Positions 8,593 through 17,524 of a stretch of 64,000 bases of DNA are shown one piece after another. How positions within the stretch are numbered: position 1 is the stretch's first letter; each line of letters opens with the position of its first letter. This DNA comes from Qipengyuania seohaensis. GTDB lineage: Bacteria > Pseudomonadota > Alphaproteobacteria > Sphingomonadales > Sphingomonadaceae. Below the pieces are notes generated by a model that saw only the letters and a program-made list of their open reading frames with translations, was not told the origin of the DNA and made no database searches. The DNA is taken from contig NZ_CP024920.1 of the NCBI RefSeq assembly GCF_002795865.1, forward strand, positions 1,027,001-1,091,000, in the 5' to 3' direction. The position numbers and the translations under genes were made by a program.

Positions 8593-10269
8593 CTACCCCA
8601 CGTCGTGTTGGGCCGGCGGACTTCTAAGGGCGAATTCGCTCGGCTCACGCACCGGGACGAGCAGCTTGCAACGGACACCAGTCGGAAGGAACTCCAGATC
8701 GACAGGGTGACGCAGTTCGTGCGCCACGATCTTTTCGATAAGGTCCGTACCGAAGCCGCGCTTTGTCGGTTCGGTCACACGCGGACCACCGCTTTCTGTC
8801 CAGTCTATCCGAGCCAATCGTTCGTTGACGAGTGTCCAGACGATGGAAACCTTGCCGCCCACCGTGCTCAGCGCACCGAATTTCGCTGCATTGGTCGCGA
8901 GTTCATGGATCGCGAGTCCGAGCGAGAGCGCGTCGTTCGGCGCGAGCTCGACCTGCGGGCCCTCCGTCACGACCTCGTGCTCGGCATCGTTTGCATAAGG
9001 CGCAAGCTCGACTTCGATGACCGAGCGGATGGGGGTGGTACCCCACTCCGATTGCGTCAGCAGGTCATGCGTGGCCGATAGCGCCCTGATGCGTTGATCG
9101 ATGCCTTCCGCAAAATCGTCGAGGTTGTCTGCCCTGCGGCGTGTGAGGGAAACGATCGACAGGACATTGGCGAGCGTATTCTTGACACGGTGGTTAAGCT
9201 CGCGGGTAAGTGAGTTGCGGATCGAGTTCTGTTCGGCGAACCAGTCGAGCGACCGGCTGTCTTCCTGCGCCTGCTGGGTCAAGAGGCGCGCAACGACCAA
9301 GAGAAGGCTCGCGACTGCCAATCCGAACAAGAGCGTGATCATCGAGAGAGAGGACAGCGTATTGTCATTGCTAGCCTGTACGACCAGCAGCATTTCCCGA
9401 CCTGCCATATCTACCTGGCGATCCACCGTCGCACGATCGGGCGCCCAGCCCTGGCGCTCTGCCATCAGGACACGGTCCCCATCGCCAATGTCGAAAAGCC
9501 TCACGGGAGTTTCTTCACCCGACACCAGCTCTGCCGCCGATGTCAGGAACTGGGCTGCGGTGAACGGGCTGTAGACGAAGCCTTTCAGAGTGCGATTACC
9601 GATACTGCCCTCGAATACAGGCATGTAGATCAGAAAGCCCGGCTCCTCGCCGCCTCCCTCCTGAACCAGCGTCACGCGCCCGGTCGCAGTCGGACGTTCG
9701 GTGCGCGTCGCCTCGTCGAGCGCCTTGCGACGGACCTGCTCGGAATACATGTCGAAGCCAAGCGCACGTCGGTTGCGAAGGGTATCGGGCTGAAGAAAAA
9801 GAACCGGGACCAATTGCGAACGGGGTTCGGCAACGATGCTCGGCGTGATCCTGATCGAGTGCAGCTTGCCCTCGTTTAGAACCGCTTCGGTTTCCGCGAC
9901 CACCGTGGAATCGATTGCCGGCGCCCAGCCAATGCCTTCGGCGCCGCGATAATCGGAGTCCAGCCTGAGCTCTGCCACGAATTGACGGAATGTTTCGCCA
10001 TCCACTTTGTCCTGCGACCCGAACAAGGCACCTGCGGCTCTCAGGAACGCTGAATTGGAGTAGGCCCGCCGCTCGATCGCGAAGGCCATGGCTTGCGCTT
10101 TCCGCGTGAGTTCCGCATCTTCGCGGATACGTTGCCCGCTTTCGATCGCAAAAACGCTCAGCGCCGTGACCGCGGCAACCAGCAGGAAGATGGCCAAGGG
10201 GACTGCGCGCGGATAGTCGACCAGCCAACGCTGGCGCACCCCTTTGCGCTTAAGCCTGTCCTCAACCAC
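8593..10269 (-). CDS. CHASE-domain HWE histidine kinase, candidate PhyK
   Basis: Membrane sensor kinase of 558 residues. It has a first membrane segment near 22-42, an extracytoplasmic CHASE domain (about 70-270, with YRGAEGIGWAPAID), and a second membrane segment near 300-325. An HWE-type kinase core follows, with the phosphoacceptor histidine in ELNHRVKNTLANVLS near residue 360 and the N box in HELATNAAKFGALS. It starts with GTG. Placed between phyR and nepR-ecfG, it is the natural candidate for the kinase that phosphorylates PhyR; this is inferred from position and family. The signal is unknown. Confidence 0.9.
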   Translation of the reverse strand: MVEDRLKRKGVRQRWLVDYPRAVPLAIFLLVAAVTALSVFAIESGQRIREDAELTRKAQAMAFAIERRAYSNSAFLRAAGALFGSQDKVDGETFRQFVAELRLDSDYRGAEGIGWAPAIDSTVVAETEAVLNEGKLHSIRITPSIVAEPRSQLVPVLFLQPDTLRNRRALGFDMYSEQVRRKALDEATRTERPTATGRVTLVQEGGGEEPGFLIYMPVFEGSIGNRTLKGFVYSPFTAAQFLTSAAELVSGEETPVRLFDIGDGDRVLMAERQGWAPDRATVDRQVDMAGREMLLVVQASNDNTLSSLSMITLLFGLAVASLLLVVARLLTQQAQEDSRSLDWFAEQNSIRNSLTRELNHRVKNTLANVLSIVSLTRRRADNLDDFAEGIDQRIRALSATHDLLTQSEWGTTPIRSVIEVELAPYANDAEHEVVTEGPQVELAPNDALSLGLAIHELATNAAKFGALSTVGGKVSIVWTLVNERLARIDWTESGGPRVTEPTKRGFGTDLIEKIVAHELRHPVDLEFLPTGVRCKLLVPVREPSEFALRSPPAQHDVG

Positions 10270-10371
10270 CTATCATCCCCGTCTGGTCTTGCGGTTTGCT
10301 TTGGTAATATCCCTCGCGCAAGGGTTGGTTCCGACCCTGCTAACACCTGTCTTATTTATATTGTCCGGACT

Positions 10372-10396
10372 GGAACCCGATCCCCCCTGCAACGTT
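10372..10396 (+). promoter_or_regulatory. EcfG-type promoter of nepR-ecfG
   Basis: GGAAC at 10372-10376 and CGTT at 10393-10396 with a 16-base spacer, 89 bases before the nepR start. It matches the EcfG consensus and predicts positive autoregulation of the sigma factor operon. Confidence 0.85.
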
Positions 10397-10485
10397 ACGG
10401 GTGCACTAGAGGGATCATAACCAGCGACTTGGCGAAGAACCGATCGGGCCCCAGGTTGCGAGGACAAGGACGTATTTGTAGCACG

Positions 10486-10668
10486 ATGACTTCCCCTGCA
10501 TCTTCCGAAGGAAAGCTGCCCAAGGGCACCGCCCGGATGTCGAAAAGCGAGAAAGAAGGCCAGCCCGAATGGGCCAATGGCTTGCGTCAGCTCTACGATT
10601 CCGTTGTCGATGAACCACTTCCTGATACATTCAAGGACCTCTTGTCGAAACTGGACTCGAAGGACTGA
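10486..10668 (+). CDS. nepR: Anti-sigma factor NepR
   Basis: NepR holds the sigma factor EcfG inactive until phosphorylated PhyR sequesters it. This 60-residue protein has a disordered lysine-rich N-terminus and the NepR core EWANGLRQLYDSVVDEPLPD followed by FKDLLSKLDSKD, which forms the two helices that contact sigma or PhyR. ATG 10486 is chosen as the first in-frame ATG after the EcfG promoter. Its TGA overlaps the ecfG start (TGATG), so synthesis of sigma and anti-sigma is coupled. Confidence 0.95.
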   Translation: MTSPASSEGKLPKGTARMSKSEKEGQPEWANGLRQLYDSVVDEPLPDTFKDLLSKLDSKD

Positions 10669-11276
10669 TGGAAAGTGAGCAGCGGACGGCTTCCGAGAAA
10701 GCCGACTTCAAACGCGAACTGACTGACGTCGTGCCGCACCTTCGTGCGTTTGCGCGCGGGCTTTGCGGCCGCGCCGACATGGCCGACGACCTCGTGCAGG
10801 AAACCCTGCTCAAGGCTTGGGCCGCACAGGAACGCTTCCAACCCGGCACCAGCATGCGCGCCTGGACCTTCGTGATCCTGCGTAATGCCTATTTGACCGA
10901 CATGCGCCGCAATCGATTCCGCGGCGAATATGACGAGACGGTTGCCGAACGTGTACTGACCGCGCCCGCAGGGCAGGAAGAACCGATCCACTTGTCGGAT
11001 ATGCACCGCGCCTTGCTGACCCTTCCTCCGGAACGCCGCGAAGCGCTCCTGCTGGTTGGTGCAGGCGGCTTCTCGTACGAGGAGGCGGCAAACATCTGTG
11101 GCTGCGCCGTTGGAACGATCAAGAGCCGCGTGGGCCGCGCCCGCGCCACACTCAACTCGATGCTCGCCGACGGATCCATTCCGAAGCGTTCCATCGACGA
11201 CGACACGGCCCATCGCGCCATCCTGGAAGAGCTGGACGAAGTTGCTGCCGGCCACGGCGTGGCTTCGCGCAACTGA
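10668..11276 (+). CDS. ecfG: General stress ECF sigma factor EcfG
   Basis: ECF15-type sigma factor of 202 residues directing RNA polymerase to GGAAC-N16-17-CGTT promoters. Region 2 is seen in ADMADDLVQETLLKAWAAQE with the conserved DLVQE, and region 4 in YEEAANICGCAVGTIKSRVG. An N-terminal extension of about 20 residues precedes region 2. Its ATG overlaps the nepR stop by one base. The C-terminal tail (DDDTAHRAILEELDEVAAGH) extends beyond region 4. The next gene begins 52 bases on and encodes an unrelated transporter. Confidence 0.95.
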   Translation: MESEQRTASEKADFKRELTDVVPHLRAFARGLCGRADMADDLVQETLLKAWAAQERFQPGTSMRAWTFVILRNAYLTDMRRNRFRGEYDETVAERVLTAPAGQEEPIHLSDMHRALLTLPPERREALLLVGAGGFSYEEAANICGCAVGTIKSRVGRARATLNSMLADGSIPKRSIDDDTAHRAILEELDEVAAGHGVASRN

Positions 11277-11328
11277 CGGGTGATCCCGCGCTTGTCCCGC
11301 CGACCGCTGCACGGCAAATAGGCTAAAG

Positions 11329-12504
11329 ATGAGCAATCAGGATCCAGCCTCGCAATCCCCGCCCCCGGTTCGCCGGCCGGGCCAGCGCAACGCTTTTGCG
11401 CAGCAGGAATTGCGCCTTATTTCGGCTCTCGTCCTGCTCCTCGGGGTCGGCCTGTTCCTCGCCTTGCCCTTCGTTCTGTCGATCGGGGCAATCGTTTTTC
11501 TGCCCGTTGTAACAGCGGTCATCCTGACCGTCATTCTCTCGCCGCTGGCGGATAAACTGAATGGCTGGGGGCTGCCCAACGCGCTGGCCTCCCTGATATC
11601 CTTGCTCATCTTCTTCGCGATCCTGCTTCTCGCGCTCGCGCTGATTCTCCAGCCGGCGATCACGCTTTTCGACGAATTGCCTGCGCTGGTGAAACGCGTC
11701 GGTGAACGCTTCGGCGAATTGCAGGAGCGCTTCTCCTGGGTAGCGCAGGTTAACGACCAGCTGGCAGACCTGATGGCTCGGGAAGGACAGCCGCGCGAAG
11801 TCGTGCTCGCAACCCCTAGCTTTCTAGAGGAAATCGCCTTCGCCACTCCCACGGTGGTGATCGAGGTGATCCTGACCCTCCTGATGGCTTTCTTCATGAT
11901 CGAATCGCGCATTCGCCTGCGCCAGAAATTGCTCTTCGGCCGGACGAGTTTCGGGACCAGCATCAAGGCGGCGCGCGTGCTGCGCGAAGTGCAGGACCGC
12001 GTGGCCGCATACATCCTCACTGTCGGCTGGATTAATGCACTGGTCGGTATAATCGTGGCGCTTGGTGCGTGGGCGCTAGGCGTCGATGCGCCGATCATGT
12101 GGGGCGGCCTTGCGGCGATCCTGAATTTCCTGCCGTACATCGGCCCGACATTGATGGTGGGCCTGCTCGCGCTGTTCGGGATCGGAACTGCGGACACGGT
12201 ACTGCTGGGGCTGGTTCCGGCGCTTGCCTATCTGGGACTGCACACGATCGAAGCAAATGCGATCACGCCGTCCATCCTTGGCGCACGCTTCACGATGAAC
12301 CCCGTCATGATCCTGATAGCCCTGTCCTACTTCACGTGGATCTGGGGCGCATTCGGTGCCTTGCTATCGGTGCCGATCCTGCTGATGCTGACGGCATTGT
12401 TCGACCATATCGGCAGGCCGAACCTGGTCGGGTTCATCTTCGGCGAGCCGCTATTCACCGCCAGCGTGTTCAGCGACGAAAACGACGAACAATCCACATC
12501 CTGA
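11329..12504 (+). CDS. AI-2E family transporter (PerM-like)
   Basis: Inner membrane protein of 391 residues in the AI-2E transporter family, whose members export diverse small molecules or cations. Hydrophobic segments pair up near residues 25-45 and 48-68, with a third near 85-110, then a long amphipathic stretch (about 120-175) and a C-terminal block of membrane segments including MWGGLAAILNFLPYIGPTLM, the best conserved motif of the family. It has a proline-rich cytoplasmic N-terminus and acidic C-terminus. A bidirectional terminator separates it from sodB. The substrate is unknown. Confidence 0.85.
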   Translation: MSNQDPASQSPPPVRRPGQRNAFAQQELRLISALVLLLGVGLFLALPFVLSIGAIVFLPVVTAVILTVILSPLADKLNGWGLPNALASLISLLIFFAILLLALALILQPAITLFDELPALVKRVGERFGELQERFSWVAQVNDQLADLMAREGQPREVVLATPSFLEEIAFATPTVVIEVILTLLMAFFMIESRIRLRQKLLFGRTSFGTSIKAARVLREVQDRVAAYILTVGWINALVGIIVALGAWALGVDAPIMWGGLAAILNFLPYIGPTLMVGLLALFGIGTADTVLLGLVPALAYLGLHTIEANAITPSILGARFTMNPVMILIALSYFTWIWGAFGALLSVPILLMLTALFDHIGRPNLVGFIFGEPLFTASVFSDENDEQSTS

Positions 12505-12509
12505 CACGA

Positions 12510-12542
12510 AAAGGCCCGCCGCAACTGGTGCGACGGGCCTTT
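12510..12542. terminator. Bidirectional terminator between AI-2E gene and sodB
   Basis: AAAGGCCCGCCGCA / TGCGACGGGCCTTT hairpin with a five-base loop and one mismatch, A-run on the left and T-run on the right, between convergent genes. Confidence 0.8.
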
Positions 12543-12567
12543 CGATAGGTCCGTATTCCTGCCGGAC

Positions 12568-13179
12568 TTACGAGGGGTAGGACCAAGTCGAGCCGCGCGA
12601 CAAATTGTCATGCGCGAAGCTCCAGTTGAGCTTGCCGCTGACGGCATCTAGGTACGCGGGGCGCGCATTCTGGTGGTCGAGGTAGTAGGCGTGCTCCCAC
12701 AAGTCGATGACGAGCAGCGGGTTCACACCCTCGTGGTCGGCAAGCGTGTCGCCGTCATGGGTTTCCTCGATGGACAGCTTGCCGTCCTTTTCGGCGAGCC
12801 AGACCCAGCCGCTGGCGAAGTGGCCTGCGCCGCGATCCTTGAGCTTCGACTTGAGTTCGTCGACCGAACCGAAGGACGCTTCGATCATGCTTTTGAGTTC
12901 GTCGGAAAGCGAGGTTTCCGATGGAGCCATCGAATGCCAGTAGAAGCCATGGTTCCAGCTCTGTGCCGAGTTGTTGAACAGGCCCTGGTTGCTGTCACGC
13001 GCGGCGGCGATCACTTCTTCCAGGCTCTTGCCGGCAAGATCGGTGCCTTCGATGGCGGCATTGGTCTTGTCGATATAGGCCTGGTGGTGCTTGCCGTGGT
13101 GGTAGGACAGCGTTTTCGCAGACACGGCCGGCTCGAGCGCGGTGTCGTCGTACGGCAGGTCGATCAGCTGAAATGCCAT
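12568..13179 (-). CDS. sodB: Superoxide dismutase, Fe (Fe/Mn family)
   Basis: Converts superoxide to hydrogen peroxide and oxygen in the cytoplasm. The 203-residue product has the Fe/Mn SOD signature near the C-terminus, LLVIDLWEHAYYLDHQNARP, with the Asp and His metal ligands, and the N-terminal helices with YHHGKHHQAYIDKTN. Spacing of the AQSWNHGFYWHSM glutamine/histidine region fits iron-type enzymes. ATG 13179 is preceded by AAGGGGA at a suitable distance; a longer frame upstream has no ribosome site. It is monocistronic. Confidence 0.95.
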   Translation of the reverse strand: MAFQLIDLPYDDTALEPAVSAKTLSYHHGKHHQAYIDKTNAAIEGTDLAGKSLEEVIAAARDSNQGLFNNSAQSWNHGFYWHSMAPSETSLSDELKSMIEASFGSVDELKSKLKDRGAGHFASGWVWLAEKDGKLSIEETHDGDTLADHEGVNPLLVIDLWEHAYYLDHQNARPAYLDAVSGKLNWSFAHDNLSRGSTWSYPS

Positions 13180-13342
13180 GAATGGATCCCCTTTTCGGTA
13201 TTCGTGTTGAACTTTCGGTTTGCCCTTACAACGCATGGGCAGGCACGAGGTTGCATAGCGGCTCGGAAAAATGGCGCCATGGCTTTTATTCCGCATCAAT
13301 CACGGCCAAGAAGCGGTGGCAGACAAGGGAGCGCATAGAGAG

Positions 13343-14680
13343 ATGTCACGCAAGTTCTTCGGCACCGACGGCATTCGCGGACGCACGAACGAGGGCGTGA
13401 TGACCGCCGCCACAGCCATGCGGGTTGGCCAGGCGGCGGGAACACATTTCCTGCGCGGCGGGCATCGCCACCGGGTCGTCATCGGGAAGGATACACGCCT
13501 TTCCGGATACATGATGGAAAGCGCGCTGGTGGCCGGTTTCACCAGCGTGGGCATGGATGTGATCATGACCGGCCCGCTTCCCACTCCGGCAATCGCCCTG
13601 CTCACCCGTGAAATGCGGGCTGACCTCGGCGTGATGATTTCGGCCAGTCACAATCCGTACGAAGACAATGGCATCAAGTTGTTCGGCCCGGACGGGTTCA
13701 AGCTTTCGGACGAGGCCGAAGCGTCGATCGAATTGCTGCTCGAGCAGGAACCGCTGCTCGTCCGGGCCGACAAGATCGGCAGGGCGCGCCGGATTGAAGA
13801 TGCGCGGGGCCGTTATATCCACGCGATCAAGCAATCGGTGGCCAGCGACATCCGCTTCGACGGGCTAAAGGTCGTCGTCGATTGCGCCAACGGGGCTGCC
13901 TACCAGGTCGCGCCCTCCGCAATTTGGGAGCTGGGCGCGGATGTCATCGCCATGGGCGTCGAGCCCGACGGCACCAATATAAACCGCGACGTAGGTTCTA
14001 CATCGCTCGATGCTATCAAGGCCCGTGTGGTCGAGGAAGGTGCCGATATCGGGATCGCGCTCGATGGCGATGCCGACCGCCTGATCGTGATCGATGAGAA
14101 GGGGCGCGCGGTCGACGGGGACCAGATCATGGCCCTGATCGCATCGCGCCTTCATGCGCGCGGCGACCTGACGGGTGGCGGCGTGGTTGCCACTGTCATG
14201 AGCAATCTCGGTCTCGAGCGGTACCTGCAAAGCCTTGGCCTGACCCTGGAGCGCGCCAAGGTCGGTGACCGCTATGTGCTCGAGAAAATGAAGCAAGGCG
14301 GCTTCAATATCGGCGGCGAGCAATCCGGCCACATGATCCTGCTCGACCATGCGACCACCGGAGACGGCACTGTCGCCGCGCTCCGCGTACTTGCCAGCCT
14401 GGTGCGGTCGGGCAAGCCGGCCAGCGAATTGCTGCACGTCTTCGACCCCGTTCCCCAGCTTCTCAAGAATGTGCGCTACTCCGGCGGAAAGCCGTTGGAG
14501 GCCGACAGCGTGAAGGCAGTCATCGCCCAGGCGGAAAAGGAACTCGAAGGAACCGGTCGCCTCGTCATCCGGCCCTCCGGCACCGAACCGGTCATCAGGG
14601 TCATGGCCGAAGGCGACGATGCCGCGCAGGTCGAGCGCGTGGTCGACCGCATTTGCGATGCCGTGAAGGACGCTGCCTGA
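13343..14680 (+). CDS. glmM: Phosphoglucosamine mutase GlmM
   Basis: Interconverts glucosamine-6-phosphate and glucosamine-1-phosphate on the route to UDP-GlcNAc, needed for peptidoglycan and lipid A. The 445-residue enzyme has the start [19 protein letters not shown], the phosphoserine loop [16 protein letters not shown] (serine near residue 100), the metal loop [14 protein letters not shown], the sugar-binding GGEQSGHMI and the phosphate-binding [12 protein letters not shown]. The start at 13343 agrees with the family. It ends inside the start of the DUF1272 gene (TGATG-type junction). Confidence 0.96.
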   Translation: MSRKFFGTDGIRGRTNEGVMTAATAMRVGQAAGTHFLRGGHRHRVVIGKDTRLSGYMMESALVAGFTSVGMDVIMTGPLPTPAIALLTREMRADLGVMISASHNPYEDNGIKLFGPDGFKLSDEAEASIELLLEQEPLLVRADKIGRARRIEDARGRYIHAIKQSVASDIRFDGLKVVVDCANGAAYQVAPSAIWELGADVIAMGVEPDGTNINRDVGSTSLDAIKARVVEEGADIGIALDGDADRLIVIDEKGRAVDGDQIMALIASRLHARGDLTGGGVVATVMSNLGLERYLQSLGLTLERAKVGDRYVLEKMKQGGFNIGGEQSGHMILLDHATTGDGTVAALRVLASLVRSGKPASELLHVFDPVPQLLKNVRYSGGKPLEADSVKAVIAQAEKELEGTGRLVIRPSGTEPVIRVMAEGDDAAQVERVVDRICDAVKDAA

Positions 14681-14904
14681 TGCTGGAAATGCGCCCCGAT
14701 TGCGAACGCTGCGGCGCGGATACGCCAGCCGACAAGCCAGGCAGTTTCATTTGCAGCTTCGAATGCACTTTCTGCACCCAATGCGCGGATGAACTGGACG
14801 ATCTGTGCCCCAATTGCGGGGGCGAGCTGATGGACCGCCCGACTCGATCCAAAAAGCTGTTGGAAAAATATCCAGCCAGCACCGCGCGAAAGTACAAGGC
14901 ATGA
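14680..14904 (+). CDS. DUF1272 zinc-ribbon-like protein
   Basis: A 74-residue protein with cysteine pairs MRPDCERCG, CSFECTFCTQCA and LCPNCGGEL, a pattern typical of the DUF1272 family and suggestive of two zinc knuckles. No function is established for the family. It overlaps glmM by one base at its start and thiD by four bases (ATGA) at its end, so it is translated from the same operon. ATG 14680 fits the family start MLEMRPDCE. Confidence 0.88.
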   Translation: MLEMRPDCERCGADTPADKPGSFICSFECTFCTQCADELDDLCPNCGGELMDRPTRSKKLLEKYPASTARKYKA

Positions 14905-15701
14905 GCGGCGCTCCTCCCCGCATTCTCACCATCGCCGGCTCGGACAGCTCGGGCGGTGCGGGCATCCAGGCCGATATCAAGACCATCACCATGCTCGGCG
15001 GCTATGCGATGAGCGCGATCACCGCGGTCACGGCGCAGAATACGCGCGGCGTCCAAGGTGTCGAGGTGATGCATCCGGAACTGGTGATGGACCAGATCGA
15101 AAGCTGTCTTGGCGACATCGGGGCCGATGCGATCAAGATCGGGATGCTGGGATCGCCGCAAATCGCGATGCAATTGGCAGAGCGGCTCGACACCTTCGCC
15201 GGACCGATCGTCTTCGATCCGGTCATGGTCGCCACCAGCGGCTCCGAACTGGCGAGCGAGGCGACGATCGGTGCGTTCGGCGCGCTGATGGAAATCGCCA
15301 CCATCGTCACCCCCAACCTTCCGGAGCTGGCAGCGTTGACGGGACGCGAGAACATTGGGGACGAGGATGTCTTCGATGCCGCGCGCGAACTGGCGGAAAA
15401 GTACGACACCGTGGTGCTGGCGAAAGGCGGGCATGGCGAAGGTGACGAGGTGCTCGACCGCGCGGTTTCCTCCACCGGCAAGGTCGCCAGTTTCGGCCAT
15501 CATCGCATCGATACACGCCACACGCACGGGACCGGCTGCACGCTGTCGGCCGCGCTGGCGACGTTCCTGGCCTATGGACAGCCGACCACCCACGCGATCA
15601 GGCTGGCGCGCGGGTTTGTCTACGCAGCGATCGAGAATGCGCCCGAATTCGGCGAAGGCTCAGGCCCGCTCGGGCACCAGGCGGTGCGCAAGCTGGGCTG
15701 A
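14901..15701 (+). CDS. thiD: Bifunctional hydroxymethylpyrimidine kinase/phosphomethylpyrimidine kinase
   Basis: Phosphorylates HMP and HMP-phosphate in thiamine biosynthesis. The 266-residue ribokinase-fold protein has ILTIAGSDSSGGAGIQADIK at the N-terminus, the mid-region IVFDPVMVATSGSEL, TPNLPELAALTG, and the ATP/anion-hole motif HTHGTGCTLSAALA near the C-terminus. It is the last gene of glmM-DUF1272-thiD, joined by overlapping start and stop codons. No thiamine riboswitch is seen upstream, consistent with its place inside an operon. Confidence 0.94.
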   Translation: MSGAPPRILTIAGSDSSGGAGIQADIKTITMLGGYAMSAITAVTAQNTRGVQGVEVMHPELVMDQIESCLGDIGADAIKIGMLGSPQIAMQLAERLDTFAGPIVFDPVMVATSGSELASEATIGAFGALMEIATIVTPNLPELAALTGRENIGDEDVFDAARELAEKYDTVVLAKGGHGEGDEVLDRAVSSTGKVASFGHHRIDTRHTHGTGCTLSAALATFLAYGQPTTHAIRLARGFVYAAIENAPEFGEGSGPLGHQAVRKLG

Positions 15702-15720
15702 GCCTTCCGGTTTGCCGGCC

Positions 15721-16605
15721 TTAGAGGCCGTAGAAATTGCTGATGTGCTGCCAGGCGTCCTCGGCCGTTTCGCACCAGCGGAACAGGTCGAGGTCCTTCT
15801 TCGAGATCGTGCCTTCTTCGGCAATCGCCTCGAAATTCACCACGCGCTTCCAGAAATCCTCGCCGAAAAGGAGGATCGGCATGGGCTTCATCTTGCCGGT
15901 CTGGATCAGCGTCAGCAGTTCGAAGAATTCGTCGAACGTACCGAAGCCGCCCGGGAATACCGCCACAGCGCGCGCACGCAGCAGGAAGTGCATCTTGCGC
16001 AGCGCGAAATAGTGGAAGTTGAGCGAGAGGTATGGCGTCACATACTGGTTCGGAGCCTGCTCGTGCGGCAGGATGATGTTGAGGCCGATGGATTCGCCGC
16101 CTGCTTCGCTGGCGCCGCGGTTGGCAGCTTCCATGATCGAGGGACCGCCGCCCGAACACACGACGAACTGGCGTTTGCCGTCTTCGATGATCGACTTTTC
16201 GGTCGCCATCTTCGCCAGCTTCATGGCTTCGGCGTAATACTTGCTCTTGGCGACGAGACTTTCGACGACCTTGCGCTCGTCTTCGGGCAGCTCCTTGGCG
16301 CCTTCCAGTGCCGCCTCCGCCGCTTCGGGAGGGGGAATGCGGGCGCTGCCGTACATCACGAGCGTCGAGCCGACACCGGCTTCGTCGAGAATCATCTCGG
16401 GCTTGAGGAGTTCAAGCTGGAAACGAACCGGGCGCAGTTCCTCGCGCAGGAGGAAGTCCTTGTCCTGGAATGCCAGCTTGTAGGAGGGATGCTCGGTCTG
16501 CGGCGTGTGCTTTTCGAGGCCCTTCTTTTCGAACTGGGCTTCCTGCTGTGCCGGATAGAATTTGCGATCCGCGAGATCGCGCTTTTGCTTTTCTTCTTCT
16601 GTCAT
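15721..16605 (-). CDS. LOG family protein (TIGR00730-like)
   Basis: A 294-residue protein of the LOG/lysine-decarboxylase-like family, members of which are cytokinin-riboside phosphate phosphoribohydrolases or AMP nucleosidases. The diagnostic PGGFGTFDEFFELLT and the nucleotide-binding VCSGGGPSIMEAANRGA are both present. An N-terminal extension of roughly 90 residues (EEEKQKRDLADRKFYPAQQ...) is longer than in the minimal LOG enzymes. ATG 16605 is chosen; another in-frame ATG at 16632 is possible. It converges on thiD. Confidence 0.85.
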   Translation of the reverse strand: MTEEEKQKRDLADRKFYPAQQEAQFEKKGLEKHTPQTEHPSYKLAFQDKDFLLREELRPVRFQLELLKPEMILDEAGVGSTLVMYGSARIPPPEAAEAALEGAKELPEDERKVVESLVAKSKYYAEAMKLAKMATEKSIIEDGKRQFVVCSGGGPSIMEAANRGASEAGGESIGLNIILPHEQAPNQYVTPYLSLNFHYFALRKMHFLLRARAVAVFPGGFGTFDEFFELLTLIQTGKMKPMPILLFGEDFWKRVVNFEAIAEEGTISKKDLDLFRWCETAEDAWQHISNFYGL

Positions 16606-16676
16606 GACCCGCGCGATAGTGCGAGGAGACATCGTCGACAAGCCATTGAAGAGGAAATGGCCTTCCCGAGAGGGAA

Positions 16677-16752
16677 TGGCAGGGGTGACAGGATTCGAAC
16701 CCGTGGCCCTCGGTTTTGGAGACCGATGCTCTACCAGCTGAGCTACACCCCT
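16677..16752 (-). tRNA. tRNA-Trp (CCA anticodon)
   Basis: On the minus strand the 76 bases fold into a full cloverleaf: acceptor AGGGGTG/CACCCCT, D arm GCTC...GAGC, anticodon stem TCGGT/ACCGA with loop CTCCAAA (anticodon CCA), T arm with GGTTCGAATCC. The discriminator is G and the 3' CCA is encoded. It sits upstream of the LOG gene on the same strand. Confidence 0.97.
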
Positions 16753-16840
16753 GCAGCCGAGCGGGCGCATTAGTCGCAACGCGCCCCGCTGGCAAGATGC
16801 GTATCGCATATCTGCGCAAACTGTTAGGGACCCAGGCACG

Positions 16841-17524
16841 ATGCACGCCCCCGTTCCCGAAACGATTCCCGTCGATCTGCTGCTGCATGCCTATCGCAGC
16901 GGCGTGTTCCCGATGGCCGATCACCGGGACGACCGGGAGGTATACTGGGTCGAGCCGCGCGAGCGGGCGGTGATCCCGCTGGACGGATTTCGCATGTCGT
17001 CGAGCCTGCGCAAGATCCTGCGCCAGAACCGCTTTCGCGTTACCTGCGACACCGACTTTGCAGCAATCATCGCTGCTTGCGCCGAACCGCGCGAAGAGCA
17101 TGCGGAAAGCTGGATCAGCCACCAGATCGAGGAAAGCTACATCGCCTTGCACAAGGCCGGCCACGCTCATTCGGTAGAAGTATGGCGCGATGAAGAGCTT
17201 GTGGGCGGGCTATACGGCGTTGCCTTCGACCGTGTGTTCTGCGGAGAAAGCATGTTCAGCCGCGCGGACAACGCCAGCAAGGTGGCGCTCTCTTGGCTCG
17301 TTGCCGCGATGCGCGAGGCGGGCTACCGCCTGCTCGACTGCCAGTTCATGACCGACCACCTCGCCTCATTGGGCGCAGTGGCCATGCCGCAATCGGATTA
17401 CCTGCAATTGCTGAGGGCGGCGCGCGGTGAGCCGCAAGGTTCGATCCCGCAGAGCATCGCTGCGGCGAACGGTCATTCCTCGCCTGGAAAATCCATCGCG
17501 CAGTCCTTGACCCAGACGTCATAG
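16841..17524 (+). CDS. aat: Leucyl/phenylalanyl-tRNA-protein transferase
   Basis: Transfers Leu or Phe from tRNA to proteins with N-terminal Arg or Lys, making N-degrons that ClpS recognises. The 227-residue protein has DLLLHAYRSGVFPMAD, the WVEPRERAVIPLDGF motif, HAHSVEVWRDEELVGGLYGV and CQFMTDHLASLGA, all typical. Its last 52 bases overlap the converging DUF2155 gene on the other strand. The C-terminal tail (EPQGSIPQSIAAANGHSSPG...) is less conserved, so a somewhat shorter functional end would not be surprising. Confidence 0.94.
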   Translation: MHAPVPETIPVDLLLHAYRSGVFPMADHRDDREVYWVEPRERAVIPLDGFRMSSSLRKILRQNRFRVTCDTDFAAIIAACAEPREEHAESWISHQIEESYIALHKAGHAHSVEVWRDEELVGGLYGVAFDRVFCGESMFSRADNASKVALSWLVAAMREAGYRLLDCQFMTDHLASLGAVAMPQSDYLQLLRAARGEPQGSIPQSIAAANGHSSPGKSIAQSLTQTS

